32,635 nucleotides of DNA from an uncultured Roseiarcus sp. (GTDB lineage Bacteria; Pseudomonadota; Alphaproteobacteria; Rhizobiales; Beijerinckiaceae), in contig CAMFKX010000024.1 in the NCBI GenBank assembly GCA_945957375.1, forward strand, positions 1-32,635, given 5' to 3'. Below, piece after piece: positions 1 through 8,658 of this stretch. Every line of letters begins with the position of its first letter. The stretch's first letter is position 1. The notes beneath the pieces are model-generated. The model had not been told where the DNA came from. It saw only the letters and a list, made by a program, of their open reading frames with translations, and did no database searches. A program made the position numbers and the translations under genes.

Positions 1-177
1 GATCTTGGCGGTGAGGGTGGCGATGTCAGCCGTCGCTGCGCCGACCGAGGTCTGCAGGTTGGCGAGGGAGCGGGCGAGGTCGTCGAGAGCGGACATGATG
101 CGATCCTGTTTTTGGTTCATCGCCTGAACCGCGGCGGGGATGTCGATGGCGTTCCGGCCGACCGCGAGAAAGATCAT
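1..177 (-). CDS. Coiled-coil protein, 3'-truncated by window end
   Basis: The first 59 residues are MIFLAVGRNAIDIPAAVQAM, then NQKQDRIMSALDDLARSLAN, then LQTSVGAATADIATLTAKI, after which the frame runs off the window. ATG 177 has AGGAGATAGGGG directly upstream, the strongest ribosome-binding site nearby. Heptad-like spacing of hydrophobics from residue 20 onward suggests a coiled coil. It could be a chaperone, a short tape-measure-like protein or a separate membrane-coupled protein; no family is recognised. Confidence 0.6.
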   Translation of the reverse strand, partial: MIFLAVGRNAIDIPAAVQAMNQKQDRIMSALDDLARSLANLQTSVGAATADIATLTAKI

Positions 178-180
178 CCC

Positions 181-276
181 CTATCTCCTGCGGCCGGAAA
201 TCAGGGCGGCGACCGCCGCCGCCCACAAGACGAGGATCGCCGCGAACACCGGCCAGGCGTCGGGCGGCGGGGTCAC
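181..276 (-). CDS. 31-aa single-membrane-span peptide after tail tube
   Basis: A short frame starts at GTG 276, 15 nt after the tube stop, and reads MTPPPDAWPVFAAILVLW followed by AAAVAALISGRRR. It has one hydrophobic helix with positive residues at the end. The next gene's SD sequence AGGAGA lies over its last codons, with only 3 nt between genes, so this slot is probably translated. The start codon lacks a good SD sequence. In P2-like tails this is where tail assembly chaperones gpE/E+E' lie, but this peptide does not resemble them. Confidence 0.45.
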   Translation of the reverse strand: MTPPPDAWPVFAAILVLWAAAVAALISGRRR

Positions 277-291
277 GGAGGCGCCGCGCCG

Positions 292-804
292 TCAGGCGCC
301 GATCGCTGCCGCGACCAGCGCGCCGACGTCGGTCCCCGCGAAGGAATTCACGCCGTTCAGGATGTCGATGTCGAACACCGTCTTGCCGTCGATCTTCATC
401 GACACGGCGTCGAGCGCCATCTTGATCGACAGCATCGACTTCTTGCCGGCCTCCCAGTCGCCGAAGTCGTTCTCGACCACCTCGCCGCGCATGTAGACGT
501 AGACGGTGTGCGAGGCGTTGGCGTCGCCGTCGAGGTAGCCCATCACCGACACGCCGAGGCCCTTGGCGATCAGGAGGCCGCTCTGGCCGATCACCTGCGG
601 ATCGACGGCGGACAGCTTGGCCGAGAACTCGAGCTCCTCGTAGCCGAGCGCGTGCTGGCGCGGCGCGACCATGCCGCCGCCGCGGTACTTCTCCAGGTGC
701 TTGCGGATCTTCGGCAGCTGGCAGCTCTCGCCGGTGCCCGCCTTGCCGTAGCCGTCGATCGACAGCACGAACTGCTGCAGGATGTAGTCGAGCTGGTTGG
801 CCAT
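292..804 (-). CDS. Major tail tube protein (P2 FII-like)
   Basis: The 170-aa protein (P2 FII is 172) forms the inner tube through which DNA passes. YGKAGTGESCQLPKIRKHLE leads to the middle part VAPRQHALGYEELEFSAKLS, followed by VYVYMRGEVVENDFGDWEAG and KSMLSIKMALDAVSMKIDGK. These are hallmarks of the phage major tail tube family. The start at 804 has GGAG 7 nt upstream and lies 14 nt after the sheath stop; a longer frame is a shadow. Confidence 0.95.
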   Translation of the reverse strand: MANQLDYILQQFVLSIDGYGKAGTGESCQLPKIRKHLEKYRGGGMVAPRQHALGYEELEFSAKLSAVDPQVIGQSGLLIAKGLGVSVMGYLDGDANASHTVYVYMRGEVVENDFGDWEAGKKSMLSIKMALDAVSMKIDGKTVFDIDILNGVNSFAGTDVGALVAAAIGA

Positions 805-818
805 TGAGGGTCTCCGCT

Positions 819-2102
819 TCAGCCGTTGCTGTTGACGGCGATCAGGGAGGCGAGCGCGGCCACCTCCTGAGTGTAGTAGCCGGCGTTCGGCGACGACTGG
901 TAGATGATGTGCTCCATCGGCGCCGGGGCCTCCGGGTCGATCGACCAGGTCCAGATCCCCTGCGACAGCTGCGACGCCGGGTTCTGCTCCGGATCGAGCC
1001 AGCATTTGCCCCCGACCAGGAAGCCGACCGTCTTGCCCCACTTGAAGAAGTCGTTGACCCGCTCGGTCGCGTCGCGCAGCAGCTGCGGCGACGGCGGCTT
1101 GTCGACCGCCCACAGCGTCACCTGGTCGATCGCGTCGTAGATCATGTCGAGCGCGGTGCGCACCGACTCGAACTGGTAGTTGGCGTCGTCCGAGCAGTTG
1201 CGGTTGCCCCAGCGCCGCCAGCCGGAATATTGCGGCTGGCCGTTCTGGCCGAGGTTGACGATCGTGGTGATGTCGTTGCTGTTGAGCGTGTTGGCCTCGC
1301 AGGCCGGATCGCTCATCGCCCAGTCGATCGGCGACGACACGCCGCCGACGCCGGCGAACACCTGGTTCGAAGGCGAGTACCAGAAGCCGAGGTCGCGATG
1401 CACCCGAGCGGTGAGGCCGGCGGCCGAGGCCGAGGCCGGCATCGCGACATAGGACGACGTCGCCGAATCCCACACCATCACGTTCGGATAGAACAGCACC
1501 AGGCGCGCGTCGGTGTAGAGCTCGCGATAGGCGAGCGCGTCGGCGTCCGAGGTCGCCGGCGTGTCGGCGTAGACCCGGCCGCGCAGCCGCGCCGCGATCG
1601 GCAGCGCCGCCGCGACGACCGGGTTGGCGAGCTTCGTCCCGCCGGTCCCGGTCGGCTGGTAGGCGGTGAAGCCGGGCGCGATGATCGTGCGCGGCTGGAC
1701 GCCGACATGGCTGCGGGCGCCAAGCAGCGCGTAAAGGCCGGTCTTGCCCGCGGCCGAGCCGATCACGTTGGTCATTTCCGCGGCGATGTCGGGCGCCCCG
1801 CCCGAGGTCACCGCGCCGGCGACGCGCACCACGACGACCTGACCCGCGCCTTCGGCGTAAACCTGCTGCACCGCCTGGAGGAGCGTGCCGGGGTCGCCGT
1901 GGGTCGGCACGGTGGCGTTAAGCTTGAGCGCCAGACTGGGCTGGGAGTTGAGCAGCACCGGCTCGTTGAGGGGAAACGCGGCCGGGTCGGCCCCGTCCGC
2001 GACGCCGAGCAGGCCGACGACGCCGGACGGGTTGAGCGCGACCGGCTGCGAGGCCGACGGGAGCTCGACCGTCTCGACGCCGTGCAGGAAGGACGTGGTC
2101 AT
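819..2102 (-). CDS. Contractile tail sheath protein (P2 FI-like)
   Basis: The 427-aa protein (P2 FI is 396, Mu L 495) is the contractile sheath subunit. It has an N-terminal FLHGVETVELPSASQPV, then VIGLLGVADGAD-like strands. IIAPGFTAYQ follows near residue 140, then RDLGFWYSPSNQVFAGVGGV around 240. A C-terminal domain (YDAIDQVTLWAVDKPPSPQL, then GKCWLDPEQNPAS) interlocks neighbouring subunits. It defines the particle as a myovirus. Confidence 0.95.
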   Translation of the reverse strand: MTTSFLHGVETVELPSASQPVALNPSGVVGLLGVADGADPAAFPLNEPVLLNSQPSLALKLNATVPTHGDPGTLLQAVQQVYAEGAGQVVVVRVAGAVTSGGAPDIAAEMTNVIGSAAGKTGLYALLGARSHVGVQPRTIIAPGFTAYQPTGTGGTKLANPVVAAALPIAARLRGRVYADTPATSDADALAYRELYTDARLVLFYPNVMVWDSATSSYVAMPASASAAGLTARVHRDLGFWYSPSNQVFAGVGGVSSPIDWAMSDPACEANTLNSNDITTIVNLGQNGQPQYSGWRRWGNRNCSDDANYQFESVRTALDMIYDAIDQVTLWAVDKPPSPQLLRDATERVNDFFKWGKTVGFLVGGKCWLDPEQNPASQLSQGIWTWSIDPEAPAPMEHIIYQSSPNAGYYTQEVAALASLIAVNSNG

Positions 2103-2213
2103 GAATTCCCCTTGAAACGCCGTTTCAGCGGCTGGCTTCGCCGGATGCGCGCGCAGAATGCGCGCGGGGAAATCCCGCTCGAAGGGGGATAAGTCGCACC
2201 GTCGCGCGGGCGG
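2103..2213 (-). promoter_or_regulatory. Leader region of tail sheath gene
   Basis: The 111-nt gap contains inverted repeats GCGCGC/GCGCGC (5-nt loop, about 2145-2163) and GAAAC/GTTTC (about 2111-2124). It also holds GGTGCGA at 2200-2194, which matches one arm of the dyad upstream of the endolysin. The sheath start is preceded by AAGGGG at about 6-9 nt. A second activator-dependent promoter is possible; no clear -10/-35 pair is visible. Confidence 0.3.
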
Positions 2214-4154
2214 TCAGAGCCCGCAGGTGTAATCGAGCCCGATCGTCGTCGGCGTCCCGCCGGGGTTCACGACACGGCAGATCGCATCGGGGAGCGGTCC
2301 AGGGGTCGCCAGAGCCGTATTGACGGTGGCGTACAGGCTCGCGTCGTAGGTGTCGCCGATCGCGTATCCGCCGGCCCACGTCTCGGTGGCGGTCCAGGGC
2401 TCGCCCCATGTGTTGTCGTGGAAGTTCCAAGACACGATTGGGTCAAACCGGCCGTCAGGTGAGTTCCCGCCGCTATGCGGAACGCCCTCGCCGAGGAAGA
2501 TGTTGTTTTTGACGATGCCGTTGAGCGTGCTGTTGGTCGTGTACTGGTAGCCGAAGAACCCAACGATATTGCCATATACGTTGGGCGTCCAAGTCGACGG
2601 ATCACCGGTCGCCGCCGCCGCGGACATGTAGAGCGAGTAGCCGTTGAAGGCCAAAGATCCGCGGAATACGTTGTTGAAGAAACGCATCCCTCCGGTCAGC
2701 GTTGCTGGCGTGCTCCAGAAGAATCCGCCCTTGACCATGACGGCGCCGCTCTCGACCTGGTTGTTCGAGAATTCGATGTCGCTCCAGCCCCCAGACGGGT
2801 CGGACGACAGGTCGTAGATCTCCATCGCGTCGGCGTGCGCGCCCGGCGCCTGCGTGATGTCGTCGATTCGGTTGCGCCGCACGCGCGAGTGCTGAAGCTG
2901 GTTTGTGACCAGCGCGGAGGACGTCGTGCTCAGGATGTGGTTGTCGGAAACGTCGGAGTTCGTCGCCCCTTGCACGCCCATGCCGTGACCGATCAGCGGC
3001 CCGACGACGTTGTGGCTCACGTTCAGGTGGTCAGGGCTGCCTACAATGGCGATGCCGGCCCACGTCCCGCTGATGTTGATCGTGTCGTGGACGTTGTTGT
3101 TGGTGACGGTGATGTACGCGCCGCCGGTGTCGCTCCAGATGCCGGCGGCGTGGTAGTCTCCGCCGCGATCGGCGATCCCGAGGATTTCGAACCCGTCGGC
3201 CGTCCAGTAGCTCTTGCCGGAGGCGACGATGCCCTGGTGGCGCGACGACAGCGCGACCGTGTGGACCCCGGGCGACACCTTGGCGACGAGCTTGGTCCCG
3301 CCGCTCTCGAACGCGAACTGGCCGAACGACGCGATGAACGCGCGGCTGTTGAAGAAGTGGACGTGGCAGCAGGTGGTGTCGCCGCTGGGAGGACGCAGGT
3401 AGGTCGGGTCGCTCCAGGTGAGGACGCTGCTCGTGTACGAAGTCACCGCGCCCTGATGGTTCGTGTTGCCCGACTCGTAGACGCGGACATAGAGGTCCGG
3501 GTAGCGACTCGGGTCGATCCCGGCCATCACGGTCGCGACGGCGCTGTCGCCGGTGATCGTCGGGGACGAGGCCCCCAGCTCCGACCACGCGAACGAGATG
3601 GTCACGTCGTCGATATGGTCGACCGGCGTTCCGCTCGACCCGAGCGCGGGGTAGGCTGATGGGTACTGCTTGACGCCGTCGATGTAGACGAGCGTCCCTT
3701 GATTGATCGCCGGCGCGCTCACAGTGGTCAGGTCGGCGATCGCGAGCCCGCCGCCGAGGTCGGTGAAGTTGAGGCTATAGTTTGCTAGCCCGCTGATGAT
3801 GGCCTTCCCGGTTCCCCATCCCGTGCCCTCGTAGATGATCGGGGCGCCGCCCGATCCGGACCAGTTCACGTCGATCTCGCCGAGGTACGGGACGCCGCCC
3901 TTGAAGGCGACCATGTCGCCGGCATGAAGCGTGATCGCCGCCGGGCCTCCGGTCGCGGTCGGATCGCCGGGCGCGTGCTTGAACGCGGTGGTCGGGGACA
4001 GGCCGTCGCTGGCGTCCGAGCCGCCGGCGTAGTCGATGTAAAACGTCCGGCCCGCGTGCGGGGGGAGCGACAGGCCGCCGCTGGAGACGCAGACGAAGGC
4101 GACGGCGGGGCCCGCGAGCGCCAGCGCCGCCGCGCCGAGGATCAGCCGGCGCAT
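2214..4154 (-). CDS. Signal-peptide-bearing right-handed beta-helix protein
   Basis: The 646-aa protein begins with a clear signal-like sequence (MRRLILGAAALALAGPAVA, cleavage predicted before FVCVSSGG). A FYIDYAGGSDASDG start of the DUF1565/pectate-lyase type follows. About residues 235-560 contain successive parallel beta-helix rungs with Asn ladders (YITVTNNNVHDT, LNVSHNVVG, SDVSDNHILS, IEFSNNQVES, MRFFNNVF, IVKNNIFLG). It is probably a polysaccharide lyase or glycan-binding spike. It overlaps the preceding gene by TGATG and has no terminator behind it. Multiple cysteines (CC in the middle, YTCGL at the end) fit export. Confidence 0.82.
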   Translation of the reverse strand: MRRLILGAAALALAGPAVAFVCVSSGGLSLPPHAGRTFYIDYAGGSDASDGLSPTTAFKHAPGDPTATGGPAAITLHAGDMVAFKGGVPYLGEIDVNWSGSGGAPIIYEGTGWGTGKAIISGLANYSLNFTDLGGGLAIADLTTVSAPAINQGTLVYIDGVKQYPSAYPALGSSGTPVDHIDDVTISFAWSELGASSPTITGDSAVATVMAGIDPSRYPDLYVRVYESGNTNHQGAVTSYTSSVLTWSDPTYLRPPSGDTTCCHVHFFNSRAFIASFGQFAFESGGTKLVAKVSPGVHTVALSSRHQGIVASGKSYWTADGFEILGIADRGGDYHAAGIWSDTGGAYITVTNNNVHDTINISGTWAGIAIVGSPDHLNVSHNVVGPLIGHGMGVQGATNSDVSDNHILSTTSSALVTNQLQHSRVRRNRIDDITQAPGAHADAMEIYDLSSDPSGGWSDIEFSNNQVESGAVMVKGGFFWSTPATLTGGMRFFNNVFRGSLAFNGYSLYMSAAAATGDPSTWTPNVYGNIVGFFGYQYTTNSTLNGIVKNNIFLGEGVPHSGGNSPDGRFDPIVSWNFHDNTWGEPWTATETWAGGYAIGDTYDASLYATVNTALATPGPLPDAICRVVNPGGTPTTIGLDYTCGL

Positions 4155-7100
4155 CAGTGATAGGTCCACGACCCGCCGCCGTCGCAGGCGACCATCTGCG
4201 TCGTCGTGCCGGCGCCGGGAGAATAGGTCGTGCCGCAGACGCCCGTCAGCGACGCGCCGTCGGACACCCAGGCCGTCGTGCGCGCGCGGTCGGCGTTGCA
4301 GACCGGCAACGCGTTCGCGCCCGTGCCGGAATAGGCGAGGGTCGCCTGTTGCATCCCGCCGGCGATGACGCCGTCGATCGTGACGCCCGGGTTCGCCGGG
4401 TCGAGGTTGCCCTTGATCAGCGGCGTCGACCCGCTCGTCTCGCAAATGCGCAACACGTCGCTCTCGCCGGCCGTCGCGGCGTCACAGTTCGACGACGTCC
4501 CGAGATAGATGTTGCGCGACCCGGTCGAGAGGGTCGATGAGGCGACGCCCTGGCCGAGCAGCAGGTTCGACGAGCCGCCATGGAGCGCCTGACCGGTGTC
4601 GGCGCCGAGGGCGGTGTTGTTCGTGCCCCAGGCGTTTTGCAACGCCTGGAAGCCGACCGCCGTCATGCCGGACCCGCCCCGCGTGCCATAGACGCCCGCG
4701 CCCGCGCCATTGCCGATGCAGGTCGCTTGCACCCCGGTTGTGAGCGCATTGCAGGCGCCGCTGCCGAACGCCGTCGTTCCGATGGCGCTGGTCGCGTTCT
4801 TGGCCGCCCCGTTGCCGAAGGCGGTGACGCCATAGCCGCCGCCGGCCCCGCCGATCGGCGTGACGCTCAGGCCCGCGTTGTGGCCGAACAGCGTGTTCCC
4901 GGCCGTGTTGGCGGCGGTCCACAGGCTGATCCCGGTCGAGTCGGTCGCGACCTGCATGCTCGTCGGATCGGTCGACGGAATGAAGACCGGGCCGAAAACG
5001 GAATTCTGGCTTTCGCTCTGCGTCGGCTGGGTGAGGCCCCATCCGGTCATCTGGTTGCGCGCGAAATAGTTCCAGCTGTTCACGCCGTCGTCCGCGGCGA
5101 AGGCCACGCCGACGCCCGCGCCCGCGGCCGTGTTGAAGCGATTGTCGTAGTAGCGGAGGCTCCCTCCCGTTTGACCGACGAAAGGAGCCGCCCATACCCC
5201 GGACCCGGCAGGGGCCATCTCGGAATCGTGGATCGTGAGCGTGCCGCCGCTCACGTTGGCGCACGAGTAGGCCGGGTTCGAACATTGCAGCGTGCCGTCG
5301 GCGAGGGTCACGGTTCCGCCGTTCACCGCCACGGCGAAGTCGCTGCCCTGATAAGACCCGATCCGGTAGCCGTTGACGGTCAGCCGGGCGCCGCCCGACA
5401 CCGACACGATGGTCGGCCAGCCGCCGGCCGCGCCGTTCGGCCCGGTCCCGGCGGTCGCGTTCTGCAGATTGGCGATCTGCGCCGTGCCGCCGGCCTGGAG
5501 CCAGCGCGCGCCGTCCATCGACAGGTTGGTGAACTGCCACTGATCGGCCGAGTTCGACGCGTCGGCGAGCACGTTGATGTTGCCGTAGGAGTTCTCGCTG
5601 TCGGTGACGCCGAGCCAGTCGACGCGCCCGGCTTCGATCGAGATATTCGTTCCATCCGTGGCGATGCCGTGCAGCCCGGCCATCGATCCCGGAACGCCGA
5701 AATTCCAGAAGTGCCAGCCGGAGATATGGACGCCGTCGAGCGCGCCGACCTGGCCGCCCCCAATGGTGTCGGGTCCGCCGAGCAGGAGTCCCTTGACCAG
5801 CGAGCCGCACTCGACGTTGTCGTAGAACGCGCCGCCGGTGTTCCCCCTCGCGTCGATGCAGAAGGAGCCGCCGCCGATCCGCACGTTCTGGATTTTCAGG
5901 CGGCCGACGTTCTGCATGAAGACGCCGGGCGGGAAGGCGACCAGGTTCGCGCGCACGGCCGTGTCGGGCTGCGAGAAGGCGATGCCGAAATCGCGCAGGA
6001 TCGGCCCGGTCGCGCCGCCGTTCGGCGGGGCGTAGACGACGCCCGGGGCCGAGAGGTTGAAGCTTGTCGACGCGACGTTGAACACTGTCCGTGTCGGGCC
6101 GTCGCCGTAGAGGCAGGAATTATCCTTCGGCAGCGTGAGCGCATCGGTGACCTTGTAGTTTCCGGCGGCGACGTGGACGCAGGTCAGCGGATGCGCGCCG
6201 TCCGTCGGGTTGCCTGAATTCGTGCCCGTGCGGGCCGCCAGATTGATCGCGTCCGTGCTGTCGGCGACGCCGGTCGGGTCGACGCCGTAGTCCGAAGCCT
6301 CGGTGACCAGGACCTCTGGACTCGCGTCGCGGGTCGTCTCCCCCGCGTTCGCGTGCGCGACAACGGTCGGCGACGCGGCGTTGTTCACCAGCGTCTGGTT
6401 GACGTTCCCGGTCCAGGCGTTCCCGGTCACGCTGACATTGGTCGCGCCGTTCGCGATCGTGACGGGATAGGCCTGCCAGGTCGGGTGAATCGCGTCGCCG
6501 ATCGTATTCCCGGTGACCGTGAGGCCGCTGACCGTCGCGGCGACGTCGACGCCGTTGCACGCCCCCGCGGTCCCGCCGTCGCCGTTGGCCGAATTCCAGT
6601 GGACGTGCGCGTTGGCGAACTGGCCCTGGTCGCCCTCGATCGAGACGCCGGACCCGGTCGCGTTGGCGACGCCGCCGCCGATCCATTGCCACTTCGTCAC
6701 GCCCGGTCCGACGTGGAGGCCGCCGCTGGCGGCGCACGAGGCGAAATTGCCCTTATGGCCGGCGTGGGTGAGGCCGTTGACGAATTCGAGGTTGAGGCCG
6801 GCGAGCAGGTTGACGTTCCACCCGGTCGCGAATTCCGCCCCGAGGTCGCTGAACTGGATGAACTGCGGCTGTCCGGACGAGCCGACGGCGTTCGACGTGC
6901 GCACCTCGTCGCCCGAGATATCGGAGACGTCGCAGTTGCGGCAGACGATCGTCTCGACCTTGCCGTCCATGAGGTACGCGACCTGCGCGGTCGAGCTGTC
7001 GCCGAGCGTCCCGTACGAATAGCCGTAGACGTCGGTGATGTCGGCGCAGCACGTCGTCCCGGTCGCGCTGGACTGAAACGCCAGGATCGAGCCCTGTTGC

Positions 7101-8338
7101 GAGAAGAAGCTGAACACGCGGGCGTGCGCGAGGGTCAGGTCGTTCGAATTGTAGAATCGCATCCCGGAATACGGGTGGTCGAAATCGACTTCCGAGAGGG
7201 CGAAGGCGTGCGCCCCGGAGGCGTTGAGGCCCCAGCCTGCGGCCTTCCCGGTGTCGCGGAAGTCGATTTCCCTGAGGAAGTTCTTTTGCGTGCCGGTGAT
7301 CGTCACGTCGTCCGACGCGCCGGCGCTCGCGATGAAGGTGCAGACCTTCCGCGCCCCTTGCAGACCGGAGTTCGAGTAGCGATACGCGATCGGCGAGGAG
7401 ATCCGGTAATAGCCGCAGGGCAGCGAGCAGGATGCGCCGACGCCGTCGTTGTTCGAGCCGCCGGCGTTGACGCAGGCGGTGATCGCCGCGGTGTCGTCGT
7501 GCAGGACGGTCGCGCCGGAAACCCCATTTGCGGGCCGATCCGCAACGGTCAGGTTTGTCGTCCCCCCGCCGTCCGCGATCGTCGTCACCAGCCAGTCGTT
7601 CTGGGACGACGACGGCGGCGTCGACGGGACCCACCACGGGCGGTGCGGCGCGCGGTCATTGCCCGACTGGTCGTAGCTTTGGAGGCCGGTGTCGACGTAG
7701 GTCGTCCCCTGCCCGGAGTAGAGGTAGAACCAGCTTCCCCCGTTCGTCTGCTTCCAGATGACGTAGGCGGCCGCGCCGCTCCCCGGCGTGATCGCGATTG
7801 CAACCCGGTTGGCGGCCGACAGCGTGGCGGCGCCGTTCGAAACCGACGTCGTGACCGGCGCGCCGACGCCGCCGGCCGCGTCCACGCTCGCGATCTTGTA
7901 GGTATAGGTCGTCGATCCGGCCGCCCCGACGACGCTGGCCGTCGCGGTCGGCGCGGACGCGGAGAAGGTCGCGCCGGCGCCGACGACGAGCACGCCCTGC
8001 CCATTGGCGAAATCGAGAGCCGAGTCGAGGGTCAGCGCGGCCGATCCCGCCGACATCGAGCCGACGGTCTGCCGACTGGATCCGGAGGCGTTCCGGACCA
8101 CGAGAGGGCTCAGCAATTTCGGCGTCACCCAGATCGCGCTGTCGCCCGTCCCGACGAACACGCCCTGCCGAAATTTCCAGAGGCCGCTCTCGTCATTGTC
8201 GCCGTTGTTGAGCGGGATGGTGGCGCCCTCGGTCCCGATCGGCAGGTTTTCATTCGGCCGATAGCCGGCGAGCGCCGGCGCGGCGCCGGCGGCGAGGGCG
8301 AGGTCGAGCGCGACGAGCCGGGTCAGAATTGCAGCCAT
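4154..8338 (-). CDS. Giant double beta-helix tailspike-like protein with signal-peptide-like N-terminus
   Basis: This 1394-aa protein starts with a hydrophobic segment (residues 1-24, ending PALA, then GYRPNENLPIGTEG) that resembles a Sec signal peptide. A short unique region and an Ig/FN3-like segment (TTYTYKIASVDAAGGVGAPV) follow. A first pectate-lyase-like beta-helix begins near 278 (DDTAAITACVNAGG). A second begins near 679 (DYGVDPTGVADSTDAINLA, a Pectate_lyase_3 hallmark). Residues about 1150-1290 carry YadA-head-like repeats (FGNGAAKNATSAIGTTAFGS), then a Cys-containing C-terminal knob. The shape is that of a trimeric depolymerase spike. The start has GGAG 7 nt upstream. Several cysteine pairs and a signal sequence are odd for a cytoplasmically assembled virion protein. 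Confidence 0.85.
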   Translation of the reverse strand: MAAILTRLVALDLALAAGAAPALAGYRPNENLPIGTEGATIPLNNGDNDESGLWKFRQGVFVGTGDSAIWVTPKLLSPLVVRNASGSSRQTVGSMSAGSAALTLDSALDFANGQGVLVVGAGATFSASAPTATASVVGAAGSTTYTYKIASVDAAGGVGAPVTTSVSNGAATLSAANRVAIAITPGSGAAAYVIWKQTNGGSWFYLYSGQGTTYVDTGLQSYDQSGNDRAPHRPWWVPSTPPSSSQNDWLVTTIADGGGTTNLTVADRPANGVSGATVLHDDTAAITACVNAGGSNNDGVGASCSLPCGYYRISSPIAYRYSNSGLQGARKVCTFIASAGASDDVTITGTQKNFLREIDFRDTGKAAGWGLNASGAHAFALSEVDFDHPYSGMRFYNSNDLTLAHARVFSFFSQQGSILAFQSSATGTTCCADITDVYGYSYGTLGDSSTAQVAYLMDGKVETIVCRNCDVSDISGDEVRTSNAVGSSGQPQFIQFSDLGAEFATGWNVNLLAGLNLEFVNGLTHAGHKGNFASCAASGGLHVGPGVTKWQWIGGGVANATGSGVSIEGDQGQFANAHVHWNSANGDGGTAGACNGVDVAATVSGLTVTGNTIGDAIHPTWQAYPVTIANGATNVSVTGNAWTGNVNQTLVNNAASPTVVAHANAGETTRDASPEVLVTEASDYGVDPTGVADSTDAINLAARTGTNSGNPTDGAHPLTCVHVAAGNYKVTDALTLPKDNSCLYGDGPTRTVFNVASTSFNLSAPGVVYAPPNGGATGPILRDFGIAFSQPDTAVRANLVAFPPGVFMQNVGRLKIQNVRIGGGSFCIDARGNTGGAFYDNVECGSLVKGLLLGGPDTIGGGQVGALDGVHISGWHFWNFGVPGSMAGLHGIATDGTNISIEAGRVDWLGVTDSENSYGNINVLADASNSADQWQFTNLSMDGARWLQAGGTAQIANLQNATAGTGPNGAAGGWPTIVSVSGGARLTVNGYRIGSYQGSDFAVAVNGGTVTLADGTLQCSNPAYSCANVSGGTLTIHDSEMAPAGSGVWAAPFVGQTGGSLRYYDNRFNTAAGAGVGVAFAADDGVNSWNYFARNQMTGWGLTQPTQSESQNSVFGPVFIPSTDPTSMQVATDSTGISLWTAANTAGNTLFGHNAGLSVTPIGGAGGGYGVTAFGNGAAKNATSAIGTTAFGSGACNALTTGVQATCIGNGAGAGVYGTRGGSGMTAVGFQALQNAWGTNNTALGADTGQALHGGSSNLLLGQGVASSTLSTGSRNIYLGTSSNCDAATAGESDVLRICETSGSTPLIKGNLDPANPGVTIDGVIAGGMQQATLAYSGTGANALPVCNADRARTTAWVSDGASLTGVCGTTYSPGAGTTTQMVACDGGGSWTYH

Positions 8339-8658
8339 GTCGACGCTCCTGCGGACCAGACGAGAGTGAAGGCGGTGTTGGCGCGGCCGAAGGCGACGCC
8401 GCCGGCGTCGCCGTCGACGCTCGCGGCGATGGTCGACGTCCCCGCCATATCCTTGATGAAGACGGGCGAGGCCGACGGATCGAGCGCGATCGTCAGCCCC
8501 GGCGCGGTGATCACGTAGAAGCCGGGCGCGGTCAGCGGGGCGGCCGGCTGCGCCGCGATCATGATGGGCGCGCGCAGGAGCAGCATCAGCGTCTGTCCGG
8601 CGCCGACGACGGCGGCGCCCTGGAGAACGACGGGCCGGGGCGAGACGGCGATCGTCAT
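8323..8658 (-). CDS. Hypothetical protein before tailspike gene
   Basis: The 111-aa beta-rich protein (MTIAVSPRPVVLQGAAVVGA, then TAPGFYVITAPGLTIALDPS, ending WSAGASTWLQF) is of unknown family. Its 3' end overlaps the start of the 1394-aa beta-helix gene by 16 nt. The ending in aromatic residues is common in small virion proteins that adopt a beta-sandwich. A tail-tip or fibre-adaptor role is an inference from position only. Confidence 0.55.
   Translation of the reverse strand: MTIAVSPRPVVLQGAAVVGAGQTLMLLLRAPIMIAAQPAAPLTAPGFYVITAPGLTIALDPSASPVFIKDMAGTSTIAASVDGDAGGVAFGRANTAFTLVWSAGASTWLQF

Noticed and set aside
4580-8518. Long plus-strand open frames (545 and 721 codons) opposite the 1394-aa spike gene
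   Set aside because: They are Arg/Ala/Gly-rich mirror frames caused by high GC; the minus-strand frame encodes recognisable beta-helix domains.
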